Source: Oscheius dolichura (taxonomy: Eukaryota; Nematoda; Chromadorea; Rhabditida; Rhabditidae). From it: a DNA stretch of 64,000 nucleotides. Position 1 is the stretch's first letter, and each line of letters opens with the position of its first letter. Location of the stretch: assembly GCA_932521035.1 (NCBI GenBank), contig OW051497.1:3720001-3784000 (forward strand). Direction: 5' to 3'. Both the position numbers and the translations under genes were made by a program. The notes below the pieces were generated by a model. The model was given only the letters and a program-made list of their open reading frames with translations. It made no database searches and was not told where the DNA came from. Shown in pieces: positions 1 to 11,600 of this stretch.

Positions 1-725
1 GTATTTACCCGATTGCGTAACGTCGCCCACCTGTTGCCCTCCAGTTTCCTGAAGATTTTGATAATATTCCGCGGGATGAATGTATCTCCCTTGTAGAAGA
101 ATGAACTGAAGATTCATATGAGCTGGATTCGGAGTTGCCCAAACTTTGTGGTACTGTAACTGGCGTTTAGCAGCAGCTCGAGTCAGATTCAAACGACAGA
201 TAAATACTCTCTCTTCCGGGAAATTGACCGAAAGAGGAGGACCGCTGGCCAGCTCGGCCTGTACGGCGGCATGGTCTCGGCTGTCGACCAAGTCATAGAT
301 GGAGTCGCCTTGGCACATGATTTCCTCCTGAAGTCCACCGTTTCCCAAGGCGAGAAAACGGAACAAACCACGGAGTGACCAAGGTATTCACTAGCGTTTT
401 CAGATACGTGGAGCATCTTTCCTGTCCGTGTTAGGAGCAGCATAAATCCTCTAAGAGCTTTTCCAACTTCTATTCCCTTTGGGATGGGCGAGATCGTTTC
501 AGGAGAGGGTGAAAGAACTAAAACGATTCTTGGATTACTGTAGAGGGGCATAACCAACCATGTTGTAAGTACCGGTGTTTTCTCATATATATACATCCTA
601 ACGACATAATTTGAAGCTGATACAGCCTGTCTTTAATGGAATCACTGAGCGGGAGAAGGTCCCGCAACCGTTGTATTTCCACATTGATCTGATCCCGTCG
701 CTGCTTTGAAGCTCCGCGTGTTGAC
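1..725 (-). CDS. cky-1: bHLH-PAS transcription factor, NPAS4/dysfusion/CKY-1-like (partial)
   Basis: Three exons are readable: 573-725, 369-537 and 1-327; the last stays open to the window edge, so the 3' part is missing. The first encodes a basic helix-loop-helix with [17 protein letters not shown] and [10 protein letters not shown]. The others encode PAS-A, with [26 protein letters not shown], then [19 protein letters not shown]. The basic region and the QGDSIYD motif resemble NPAS4 (CKY-1 in C. elegans, dysfusion in flies) more than SIM, HIF or AHR. NPAS4-type factors dimerise with ARNT-type partners and bind DNA in the nucleus. The introns are only 35 nt (538-572) and 41 nt (328-368), and both keep the frame. 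A short 5' exon carrying the ATG must lie upstream of the acceptor near 726; I could not place it. Family confident, orthology inferred. Confidence 0.85.
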
Positions 726-3700
726 CTGTAAGAGCTTTTGTTAGTCGGTTTTCTCTTTCTTTGCGCCTGTCCGTTGCTCCCCGTACTCCCCTCCGTCGCG
801 CAAACCCCTCAGGCGCTGCAGTCAGCTGGCTGTCGCGTGGCGATTGCGCAAGCGCTGAGAGAGTCTTACAGTATTGTTGACCCTACAAACTGACCGCCTG
901 TGACGTAAAATGTTGACTATGTTAATTTCTCCGAGGATATTTGGTCATCGCCCCGAGTGTGCCGACTTAGCAAATACGGTATTCCACGCTGAGCCCCTTG
1001 GGGTCATTGCAGCGTTCCGTAACGAACTCGGGAGAGCCTGGATGACTTTCCAAATGTAAACAAGTCGCACAGAATTATACAGATTCATCTAGTGTGATCT
1101 TCAATGTGATGTGCTATTTAATGTGCTATTTGAGATGGTCACTTTTTACGATAGTCGTCTCCCTTTTCAAAGAGAACAGACTTATCCGGATGACGCAACC
1201 CTTATTCTACCAAAACTCTCTCCTGCAAAATTCGCAAGTCAATGAGGAAATTTAACAGGCAAGACAGAAGTTCGCTTTTTGGTACTACTTTTTCCTCGAA
1301 GTCGAAATGTAACCCGTGCTTTTAAGTGAAGGCCAAGAATACCCTGTCCTATTCTTTCCCGTGCACAGTTTAGACTTTGATTCTGTTTTAAATGAACTGC
1401 GTGGAACTTTTTACGTTTGCGAACACTAGACCGCTGTCCGAAGAGTGAACAGACCCTTTCACCGTGTACTGAACTTTCACTAAATTTTGTTTGCTCGGAA
1501 GTTTCGCCGTCCCCCGGCTATGATCCAGCAAATATTAAAATGAGGTTACTAGGATGGAGGTTAGTCAATCAAAACGGAAGACATACGGTCTTGTTCTCGA
1601 TTGGAAAACAAGACTTTGTATCCTGGTACGAGTCACGCAGAAGCGCTTACGACGAGGAGTGACCACTGCGTGGACGGAGGGCTATTGTTCAAGTGGTAGG
1701 AAGGGGATGTACAGTAGGAACGAAACGATACTCTCCTTAGACCTTATGGAACGATTTAGAGGGGCATAACTAAAGTGGAGATACGGATCAGTAGAGAAGG
1801 AACCTTCAAATTTATATCAAATCAAAGGAACACAGCCAGTTGAGGGGAGAGAGCGAGAAATAGGTTAGAAGCTTTTCAAGTAAAATAGTGATCCAGTTAC
1901 AATATGAGAAGAATTTTGTGAGAAGGAAAAAGAGCGTACAGAATGGGAAGAAAGATTATTAAAAAATAGACAGAATGGGAAAAATGAGTGCGTACCTTTG
2001 AATAGCCAGCTTGCTCAGCTTCTCACTAGCAGAAGTAATTTTGAAAGGGAATTCGGGTAGAAGTACGTTCTGAGCAGTGCTAGGGGGTGCGCATTTTCCT
2101 TTCCGCATGTTTCTAAGTGGACAAACCAAGCGCGCCGTTTCGAAAGTTCATACATGCACTGCCAGACACGCGTCTGCACAGGGTTTAGAAAATGAGAGAG
2201 GAGGTATTTCCTCAACGGTTTTCGATTCCATTAATTAACATGAGTGGTACTGTATGTCTTTCAAATGTGAGGAAGCCCGATAATGGATTCTGGCAGAAAG
2301 TGCTGGTCAAAGCGATAGTCAGAGTTTGCGACAAGGCAAAAGTCTTGTAAATAGTGAAAATATATATTCACCATTTCATGAGTAGGATATAATGGAGAAT
2401 ATTATATACGGATAAGAGGAGCAGTAGAAACAGTTTCAATTCCTTGCAGATTAAAGGGAATAGAGCAAGAACGAGTTTCCAATAACCAAGGGGATCTGAC
2501 TTCAACTCAGAAGAATTTCGGAAGAACTACAGGAGGGCATTCAAAAAGTTCTATAGATTCTGAGTATAAGAGAAAGCTCTTCATCTAAATGCCTGAATTG
2601 CAGGATATCAATGTTCAGCCCATCGTCTGGTGTAATTTGATATTCTACACGATACCTACCGTTGCGGAGTTGCCGCCGTGGTAGCCGAAGCAGAAGGCAG
2701 GGCAGCACTCATGGCTCTTGGAACCTATCCTCAATCTTAGGGCAAGATGAGCTAGGTTCGGGGCTCAAATCCCACGTAGGTTGGCCGCTTGGCAGGCCGC
2801 CTGGGGGTAGGTAGGAAATGGTAGAAAATCGTGAGGTCACGCCCCTATACGTCAGGCACGCGCCATGACGTAACCACGTACTGTTTGCATTTTCCGTGGG
2901 AATTGAGAAAAGACTTCGTCAGATGAAGAGAGTCTACAGAATGGTCAGCGCAAGACAGTAGCCCGAGGCGATGAAGTCCGCGCGAGGAGGAGCGGAGCTT
3001 TGCGGGACGGAATTCCGCCAGGATATTTGCAAAACTATCCGACCCTCTAGAATAGGACTTACGGGAAGACTTCGCTCGGAGCACACTTTGCGGCTGAACT
3101 TCCCCTGGTTATGGTCTTCTGGGGGGTCTTGTGAGCGACAGTTTCCATCTACTTCCACGATGGAACATTGTTCATCTGCTCACCGAATCCTGGATGTTAT
3201 CCTCTTTATATTTAACACTGTTTACTTTCTTTGATATGTTCTGAATCTGCTCGAGCTCTGAATAAGGGAGCAGCGAAGTTGTGGAGTGTGATCCACAGAG
3301 TGAGCCACTCTCCTCAACAATGGCAGAGCTAGTCCTTTTTACTTCTGAACTCCTGGAATGTGTACTGTGTTTCTCTTCATAGCTTTTATTCTTTGAGTAC
3401 GATATCATTATTATCCAGATTACATCAAGTATATTCATTTCACTCTTTTCCGCTTTTGACTTTTTGAAGCACAAAACTGTACTTTGTATCTCTCAAAATG
3501 TTAGTCTTGCTTGTATACGCCGCTGCTACTTGGTGGTTGAACATCTGCTAGGTTTTGAACAGTTGATAAGCCTCTTAATTTTGTATCCCTTCGAAAAAGG
3601 CTAGCAGGACTTCCTTGTGGTTGCGTCATCAACGGTCAAACAGCAGCCTTTGAAGTTTCTATTTGCTCACCGAGGCGCCGAGAGCCATGTACTCCCGGTG

Positions 3701-3768
3701 CGCGAAGAAAAGACTCCATATAAGACATAAAGAAAAGAAAACGATACTTGGAAGAAAGACTTTATGAA
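726..3768. other. Gene-poor interval upstream of the bHLH-PAS gene
   Basis: No coding exon is supportable here. It should contain the first exon and promoter of the bHLH-PAS gene. A stretch near 2660-2830 has a weak tRNA-like look (GGCTCAAATCCCAC near 2762) and may be a decayed SINE. An open frame of about 100 codons on the minus strand (3172-3474) has no homology that I recognise. Confidence 0.4.
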
Positions 3769-5304
3769 CTATGCGCCATCCTTCTGGGAGTTTACTGTTC
3801 GATTGTGCTCGACTCCTTTGAAAATGTCGTCCAAGAGAGCTTCAGTCTTCTCCATGATGGATTCCCTCACTTTGGCTTTCATCTCATCATCAGCGGTCAT
3901 GTGGTTCATTTCAAAAATGGGGCCGATCATTGGCACCAAGAGGAAACCTCCCAATGGGTAAAATCGCTTGATAGACTCTTTCAGCTAAATTGATTGTCAT
4001 CTACTCGGCTTATAAACGGCTTACTTGATCCAGGGTATAAGGAGCAGTAGCGCCTTTGAGTTCCTCCAAGAAGTAGCCATAAAACTCATCAATGAGGTCG
4101 TCTGACTTCTCTTGGCGGTCTTTGCCAGACAGACAGGCTCCCATTAGACGCACCAAGTCAACAGCCGGTGTTCCCAGGTGCGCAGTCTGTTTACCGTTCA
4201 AAACATATTCTCTACCCTTCTTACCTGGAAGTCAACTACAGCCGCTAGTTCATATCCTTCTGATTTGCGATTTCTCCAAAGAATATTAGTCGACCACAGG
4301 TCTCCGTGGACAAGAACCTTTGGTATTTTGAGATCATCTCCAATTCTGACTGCTGCGCTGATGTCGGTTATCTCAGGAAGGTACTGAAGCAAGTTGTGGC
4401 ATGTATAAGGGAAGGAGTGTGTACCTCTTCAAATTTGTCGATCTTATCCTTCAGTTCAGGTTCAGCATATTGTCGGAACATCTGTACCATAGCTTTAATA
4501 CTTTCCGGAACAAACATAGGCCCAAACAGTTCAATATAAGGGTTGATGTCGAACATCCTCAGTTGCTCTTCCGTGAAATTGAAGGAGATGGCCTCCAGGG
4601 CAGCAACAGCTTTCAACGCCTAAAATCCTAATGTATTCGTGGTTGATCCCCCTTACTTGTTTCAAATCTTCAACTGAAATATTGTCATACATATTGATGG
4701 GGACTGCTCCTTCAATGTATTCCATGATGAGGTATCCTTTCACCGGATTCTCGTCGCTAAACTTCTGACTAAAGAATATTTTTGGTATGCGGAGATTCTT
4801 GTTTCCTTGCTTTCCCAGGATATCGTACAAGGTACATTCAGTATTGTGAACCTGTAAAGGATATTACATTGGAGGCATTCAGTTAGACGCACCTTCTTCA
4901 CCGAAGCAGTCATCATTTCCATCATCTTAGGATCAGAGAACGGACTGTCCTGCATCTTGTCCTTCATCTTTTCGGTAGCTTCAACCATGGTCACTTGTGT
5001 GCAGATCTACAATTTTGAACGTGAAGAGCTACCCCACTCTATACCTTGACAATAAGTTTCTTTGGAGCAGAAACGCCTTCAGGAAAGTCTGGTTCAATCA
5101 AGCACATTTTCGATAAGAAGCCCTAAAAAGTACGAGTTAGAAAGCTGTAAACGGCTTGCTTACTCTTCCGTCTCCAACACAACTGATTGTCTTGTTGCTA
5201 CCGAAGCGGGCTCCCTCGCCAAAGAGGTCCTGACAGTTCTTCTCTATCTCGTCCCAAGTGACATGGGTACGGAAGATTCCTTCTCCGAATTCGTATAGTT
5301 TCAT
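3769..5304 (-). CDS. CHK kinase-like protein (DUF1679 / ecdysteroid kinase-like family)
   Basis: Seven or eight short exons join in frame from ATG (5302-5304) to TAG (3769-3771), giving roughly 400 residues. The N-terminus starts MKLYEFGEGIFRTHVTWDEI. The middle has the kinase-like segment KGYLIMEYIEGAVPINMYDN. The catalytic-loop signature VLVHGDLWSTNILWRNR is intact, followed by AAVVDFQ (DFG-equivalent) and TVHLGTPAVDLVRLM. This is the nematode DUF1679/CHK fold, related to choline, aminoglycoside and insect ecdysteroid 22-kinases; substrates of most members are unknown. Introns are about 40-50 nt. The acceptor TTTTAG ends one base before the ATG, suggesting trans-splicing or a 5' UTR intron. 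The HGD Asp and the DFQ Asp are both present, so phosphotransferase activity is plausible. Confidence 0.9.
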
Positions 5305-6091
5305 TCTAAAACAAGGTAATTGTCGAGTAAGAAAAGGATGAACGGATTGAAGAAAATTGGTAGAACGTCAATAAAACTGCCATGCCGTGTGGTGTATTCT
5401 TATCAGATTATCGTCGGTTAAAAAGCACGTCTGTATCCTTATCGCGAGGTGAAGACACAGATTCGTCAGAGTAATCACAAATTTTGGAGCCACAATTAAT
5501 ACTCGTGGTCTAAAGGAGTACTTGTTAAAGCAGTACTTGTTAATTTGACCGTCTCTTTACGAATACCGGAATACTCCGTACTTTCCTTTTCTGCTGATCA
5601 AGTTGTTCATTTTACGAATTCCGTTAAAAATCGTCTCATAGTCAGTCTTGGCCAGCCCAAGCTATTCTTGACTAGACTGGACCATTCAACAACCATATTC
5701 AGTTTTGTGATTCCTTTCCGCTTACTCCTATCAATGAATCCTTGAAGTCACAAACGGAAAGACGGATAGACATAAGATTAAACACGGAATTACAACATCG
5801 GCGTTTGTGCTCACCACGTTCTGCCCTCGCCAATGTTCAAAGACCTCTTAGAAGTCAAGTTTACATGTCTCTTGTAAAGAACATTTTCTAGTTCCGTCTC
5901 GTGTTTGACGCCTACTAAAATATGCCCCAGAAGCGCCTTTCCATAGCTGTTCGCGTCTTCTAGTGCCTATTCTCTGTATCCGTAATGGCACTGCTCACTT
6001 CTAGAAGGGCCTTGAGACGTCAAACGACCATGGAAAATAGTTAAGCATCATCTTACAAGAGAACCTTTTCACTTTAGGTTGGACTCGTGAG
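5305..6091. other. Intergenic, no feature seen
   Basis: I see no exon or RNA gene between the CHK-like gene and the foldback element. It presumably holds the CHK gene promoter. Confidence 0.4.
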
Positions 6092-6248
6092 ACGATAGAG
6101 CATCAAAAACTATCCCAGAAACAGTGTTCCATTTTTCCAAAATGACTCGCGTTACGAAGTAGCACGCCAATTGAGTTTTACATGTTAAATTTGTCAAAAC
6201 TGGTTTTCGCTGTTGTATCCTTGGAATTGCAGTAGATAAAATGTGAAG

Positions 6249-6335
6249 CAGTGGCCGAGTGGATAGTGCACTAGCTTACAAGATTTTTGCGTTTTTTCTG
6301 ACCGAGTTCGGGTCACTGTTGGAGCAATCGTCTTT
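6249..6335 (+). repeat. tRNA-like Pol III promoter block, left arm
   Basis: GCAGTGGCCGAGTGGATAG contains a good A box (TGGCCGAGTGG), and GAGTTCGGGTC about 50 nt downstream resembles a B box. The order and spacing are those of a class II (Ser/Leu-like) tRNA. Its interior and 3' end do not fold as a proper tRNA, so I read it as tRNA-derived, SINE-like sequence. Transcription would run towards the centre of the element. Confidence 0.55.
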
Positions 6336-6845
6336 TGATTACATATTTTCACGAGAAAAACGATTTTTGATGGATAACAGTTGTCAACAGGGTGAGTTTA
6401 ATTGCTTTGGCACTCCATTTGAAGCAACACAAATGGCCTAGAGCCTATTTGCTTTGGTGTGATTTTTAGTTTGGAACAGTCTTGGCAAAGGGCCAGGTTA
6501 GACGGGTGCCAAGCGAAAAAGAATACATATCATAACGATGAGAAAAATCATCTTTTACGCACATGGAAACTGTGTCTCTGACTCGCTATTGTCGTTCCTA
6601 CCCATTAGCCTGCCTAATGAAGATAATAAGCATGAGTTGTCTTCATTGTTCAACTTGCATTTCTGTTCCTCCTTTTTTTTTAATCCAAAACGACCCATAT
6701 TGAAGAAGGAATGCGTTATGCCCGAGATGAAATGCTAGCCATTTCGTGATGCTTGAATAGGACGGCAAACTCACCCTGGATATCAGTTGACAACTGTTAT
6801 CCATCAAAAATAGTTTTTTTTCGTGAAAATATGAGAAAAGACGAT

Positions 6846-6931
6846 TGCTCAAACAGGGACTCGAACTCGGCCAGAAAAAAACGCAAAAATCTTGTAAGCT
6901 AGTGCGCTATCCACTCGGCCACTGCTCCACA
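6846..6931 (-). repeat. tRNA-like Pol III promoter block, right arm
   Basis: Mirror copy of the left-arm block. Its B-box-like GAGTTCGAGTCCC is closer to the consensus GGTTCGANTCC than the left copy. It also points inwards. Confidence 0.55.
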
Positions 6932-7122
6932 TTTTATCTACTGCAATTCCAAGGATACAACAGCGAAAACCAGTTTTGACAAATTTAACATGTAAAACTC
7001 AATTGGCGTGCTATAGTTTTTGACGCTCTATCTATCCTTGTTAGCCCTGTGAATTGGGGTCTACACTATGTCAAGGATCCCAGCAGTTCTTCCACAATAA
7101 GTAGGCTAAACAAAATGAAAGA

Positions 7123-7128
7123 TTTATT
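7123..7128 (-). terminator. Polyadenylation signal for the F-box gene
   Basis: TTTATT on the plus strand (AATAAA on the minus strand), about 170 nt past the F-box stop codon. Confidence 0.5.
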
Positions 7129-7299
7129 TGGGAACATCAATTTGTTATTATACAAACAAAATCACTGGGACCCGTTATTTTGTGAACAATAAAAACCGAA
7201 CGGAGTAAGCTCTTGTCATGGGTAACGCAAAGAGATGGCGAATTATACTAAACAGACCCTGTTTGTTTCCTGTGAAGCTTATATTAGTTGATAACACGT

Positions 7300-8641
7300 T
7301 TAGATGGTATCCTCCGGCATGCAGTCGTCTTCCGGATCACACATTTCCGGGTTATAATAGAAGAAGGAGAAGTTGTACTCGAGTTTGCCGTATTCTACTG
7401 TCATGTCAACGTATCCTAAAATAATCTTTGATAAAAAGAAAGCTGTTTTCTATCCTTACCTTCATTGGGGAATGGCTCAAATTTAGCCTTTGTTCCATTC
7501 AAAGTATTCACGTATTTGAGAAGTTCCTGCATGGAATAGACCAACATATCCCGGGGTCCTCCGTCTTGTTCAGTAAAATGTGTAGAACACAAAGTAAGCT
7601 GAAAGAGAAGTTAATAAAAAGTAAGAATTTGGTTCTTACCTGAACAATCGTTTCAAACTTCTGAGTGGCAAGATGATTCATAGCGTACTCCAGGTCCTGA
7701 TAGGGTGCATAGATCTGTTTATTCTGCAATGGAGAGGGTGGTTTCTATTACTTTTGTAAACTCACAGCAATGGTGTCAACGAGCATATCACAGTGAAGTG
7801 AGACCTTTTCCAAATTATTCAAATTAAATTGGAACCGGGGAGATCCGAAAAGAGATCTGAGGTAGCCGCCAGGGGTGTAGGGAGACTGTATGGGCAAGTT
7901 GGTAGGATCCGATAGATCCACCTCTCGCATATAAATTGAGATCTCTTTAAGATTTGTAGCCTTTGACAGGACCTGAATGAGTAAGTTTTAAAGAGGAAGG
8001 GGTTGCTCCCTTACCAATGGGGCACTCTTCGGCTTGAAGGGGAGTTTGGGCTTCTTGCCCGTGCTGTCCTCCAAGAATGTCGAACCAGCGAGGTCACAAA
8101 CCTAAACGGGCTCAATTATCACCTGAACACGTGTTGCTTATGTATTAGGAAATGGGAGAAATATGCACAGTGCGCATTTTAGGCGACGATTAGGAAGTAA
8201 TTAGGCGCCGGTAGGAGACATCACCTTCTGGGTGAGATCCCCTAATTGTGTATTAATTCGGATTAGCACCAGCCCTTGCTTGCATGACAGAATAATCCAG
8301 TAGTGGGAAAGATTTGAGCGACAAATGATCGGAAGCGGTGTTACCCCCGGTGAGGATTTTTGTGTACCAAATTTTATAAACTATCCTTATAAATTATCAA
8401 CTAACCTGGAGAACGTCGTAACTGGTGAAACTGCAATTGGCAGCTGCCAGATATTTTGTTCGCTGGCAGGTTTGCTGAAAATTTCGACGGTCAGCTGGAC
8501 AAGGGATAAAAGTTGAGGGTGATGTTGACAGAAGGAGGATCTGTTTGAACTCACCGCGAGGGCTAGGCGATCCTCAAAGTTCAGCATCTGATTGACCATG
8601 AGCAACAACTCGTCGGGAAGTTCCAGCAACGTCTTCTCCAT
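7300..8641 (-). CDS. F-box domain protein
   Basis: Seven in-frame exons run from ATG (8639-8641) to TAA (7300-7302), about 290 residues. The N-terminus is a typical F-box: LLELPDELLLMVNQMLNFED, then RLALAQTCQRTKYLAAAN after an intron ending TTTTCAG. The rest (for example KATNLKEISIYMREVDLSD and FETIVQLTLCSTHFTE) has no domain that I recognise; nematode F-box proteins often have such variable C-termini. The protein ends in an acidic tail, CDPEDDCMPEDTI. By family it should bind Skp1 in an SCF ubiquitin ligase and recruit an unknown substrate. An acceptor ATTATAG lies 8 nt before the ATG. The longest intron is about 285 nt (8109-8393). Confidence 0.8.
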
Positions 8642-11600
8642 GTTGCTACCTATAATAAATTGGTATGTAAAAAGGTGACGAAAACGAGGAAATGAGAGCA
8701 GGAAAAGATTCAGCGGGAGTCGCTAAAAAGAAGGTTAATGTTTCCAACTGGCCCGGCTGCAAAACATGATCGTTCTACGCTAATGTCTGATCGCATCCCG
8801 CAGTAGGCACTCAGTCACTTTCTCTTCAGAACCGTTGAAAAGCTTGAGCGCAACACCGAGGAGCCGTAAAAATTGATTAATGAAGGCTATTTTATTGCTT
8901 TGAACGAGAGAGACACGACCGATGACAGTCCTGTCCAGAAAAAGCCGTCGGGTTATATGGGGAAGGGGTCAAGGGGGCCAGGGTTCTGCGATGATAAATA
9001 CTAAAGGGTGGGGGTAGCACTCGCTGGCCGGGGGTCGTTTGAAAGACCCATTCCACAAACGGGGCCCATAAGATCTAGAAATCTGCTCGAAAACAATTCG
9101 CTCTTACGTCTAAATCATCAAAATGGCAGCCATAACAGTGCGCGGCGTCGTTGGGCGCCGCAAGACATTGCTGCCTTTTACGAGAGGGGTTGATGGTAGA
9201 ATTGGTGGAGGGGGTAGAGCAGAGCACATGCGCTACGGGGAGGGGACAGACGCGGGCAATAACTGTCGTCTAGAGTTTATGGTTGCTTTTATTCCGTACT
9301 ATATGTGTATAGGGCAATGTTGCGATGAAATAAATGATAACGAGCTCTTTTAGGAGTATTTAGAACCGTTGCCGTAAGGTCAAAGTAGTTTGGGGCGACT
9401 CAGACCATTGCGTATCAGACGACTGGTCACACACATAAACAGGAGGTACTCACACTCAAAAAGTGAGGAGGAAGGCACATAAAGGTTGAGTAATCCCCGC
9501 TACTTTTGAAACGAAACGACTGCCCATAGTAGGCCATCAAAATGGAATCATGAGCTGCCCCCGAGATTCTCGTAGAATAGCTTTCAGTGGACTGGCGCCG
9601 CAGTCTGTCATCTCGGCAGCAATGGGTTCCGGACCTCTTTCTTTTCGCTCTCCATCACCGAGACCACCCCACAACACATATTTCACGTAGTCCACGATGC
9701 AATTCTGTAACGGATTTACGGCACTACATCAACGATTTGAACAAACGTTGCCATCGCTTGAAAAATATGTGATGGCTGCAAACGCGTAGCTTGGCGCCGC
9801 TGACTAGTCAGGGAAAGCGCCGACCATGCATACGGACCAGGGGGCATAATCGCCCTGGATGGGAGCCATTGTGCTTTAAAACAAAGGCATCCAAGAAGGG
9901 TGGAAGCTAATTAGGGCAGAGGAGAGTCAACACCTGTAGCCGTCGAGTTACGGTACAATTCAAATAGGGCATATACATGTTTACAATTATGGTAGACTCA
10001 CATGAATATGGAAAGATAAATTCTACATAAGAAACAATAGACATTGTTCCTATCATATTAGAGACCCACGTCCGGTGCACCTATCACACGTGGAGGAGTA
10101 GAACCGGAAAATACCCCGAGAGAACAGATTTATATGAAAGATCGATGAATAAAGGCACAGCGGGGTTACGGCCATGGCAGAGGGTCACTGATATCAAATA
10201 ACAAAATATGGTGTGAATTAGAAGTGACAGTTAGGGAGGTGTTTTGTCAGAAAAAGAGAACACAGTAGCCACCGCGGGGCACTTTCTGTCGTGATCCACA
10301 CAGTGGGCCCCCTTTTACTGCCGTCGAGGCTATCATGAAGGCAGAATTACAGGGGGCGAAATAGATTATAGTTACGGAAGACCATAAAAAACCTAGTTCT
10401 TTCTCTTCCGTAACCAGTTTATTCGGAATTTTATTTTCCAAAGCTTCTGAGTGGGTTTTACGGATCCGTCGTAAACTAAGGTTGCCGGGATAATTTGCGT
10501 GGAGCATAAAGTTTTAAGAGTAAGTATTTTCAGCAGGCGATCGTAAATGTACCAGGAGTGAAAGGTATAACTAAATGTTATAATAGACAGTAGAAGAAAA
10601 AATAGTAACCGCCAGGTGGCAGCTGTAGAAGGGGCGGGCAAGAGGCGTGGCATCCACCGCGATCTTCACCTACTTATTTTGTACTGTACCTATCGTTAAC
10701 TTGCCCTTTTGACAACATTAAAAAGAAGTAAACCAGGTGCTTCGAATGATGTGCTTTATGTATAGATATAATTATACGTCCTTTATACGATCGGCCAAGG
10801 TCTTATCTAAATTTTTGAGTTCCACTTAGATGGAGGTGTTATGAGGAATAAAAGTAAGAATAAACGGTTTAAAATGAGGCACCTAGACGCTTTTAAAAGA
10901 GCCACGTTTATGCAGTGGACGAAAAGGGACCAGTAGAATAAAACTGGACAGAGGGCATTGCACCCGTCTTGTACAGGTGAGAGCCAATGTGGATATCGGA
11001 CCATCTCCCCAATGTGCTCCCGCTACATTAAACAGCGGATGCCCTTTGTGGATACTGTATTTTCCGGCGGAGATAAACTCCCAGATGGGCTAATTGCCAA
11101 GGCTGCGCCCGTCGTCGGTGAGAGCCAAAGAGGTATTTACCGCTAAGCTCGGCTAACTTCTGCTAATCATATAATTTGGCGCTAAAGCATCTTGATTAGA
11201 TGTGATTGTGACCCTTCCATGAAAAGCCTGGCAACTGTTCAAATACAACTCGAGAAGTGAGCCTGTCAAGTGTCCGGAAACGAAGCTGTCGCCCATTAAG
11301 AGGTGCCGCCAGGTTGCGCCACCACGCTGGCGGTGAGAAAGCAAACGGATTAAGTCTATGCGGGTCACCTGCTGACAGGATGGTTCATATGTCAGTAATT
11401 TGTGTGTGTGCGGTCACTCTACCTCCTGAGAGACAGTGGATTAGGCCGATTCTTTTTAAGAATAAAGCCCCATAAACGTTTTTAGGATGCCCTAACTTCC
11501 GAAAGAGGCTTGGCAAGGGGGGCGTTATTTGAGGACATGAAATTTTAGGACCTGTTTGATTACAACCATTTGCTTTTTATGAATCATTCAGCTACTGCTC

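Larger units (their letters stand above)
6092..7044. repeat. Foldback (inverted-repeat) element with tRNA-like arms
   Basis: The left arm (6092-6402) and right arm (about 6768-7044) are near-perfect reverse complements. Landmarks shared by both arms are GCACGCCAATTGAG, TTAAATTTGTCAAAACTGG, TGTATCCTTGGAATTGCAG, the tRNA-like block, GATGGATAACAGTTGTCAA and GGGTGAGTTT. The left arm carries about 45 extra bases (6118-6162) that the right arm lacks. The unrelated centre is about 365 bp. It lies just downstream of the F-box gene. A target-site duplication is not clear. It has no coding capacity, so it is non-autonomous. Confidence 0.85.

Noticed and set aside
2660-2830. tRNA-like or SINE-like sequence
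   Set aside because: The B-box-like GGCTCAAATCCC is present, but the T-arm pairs poorly and the A box is weak; no second copy in the window.
3172-3474. 100-codon minus-strand frame
   Set aside because: Composition is coding-like, but it has no domain, partner exon or clear start.
10393-10653. 86-codon minus-strand frame with a hydrophobic N-terminal stretch
   Set aside because: Could be a membrane signal by chance; it ends without homology and has an AATAAA inside the frame.
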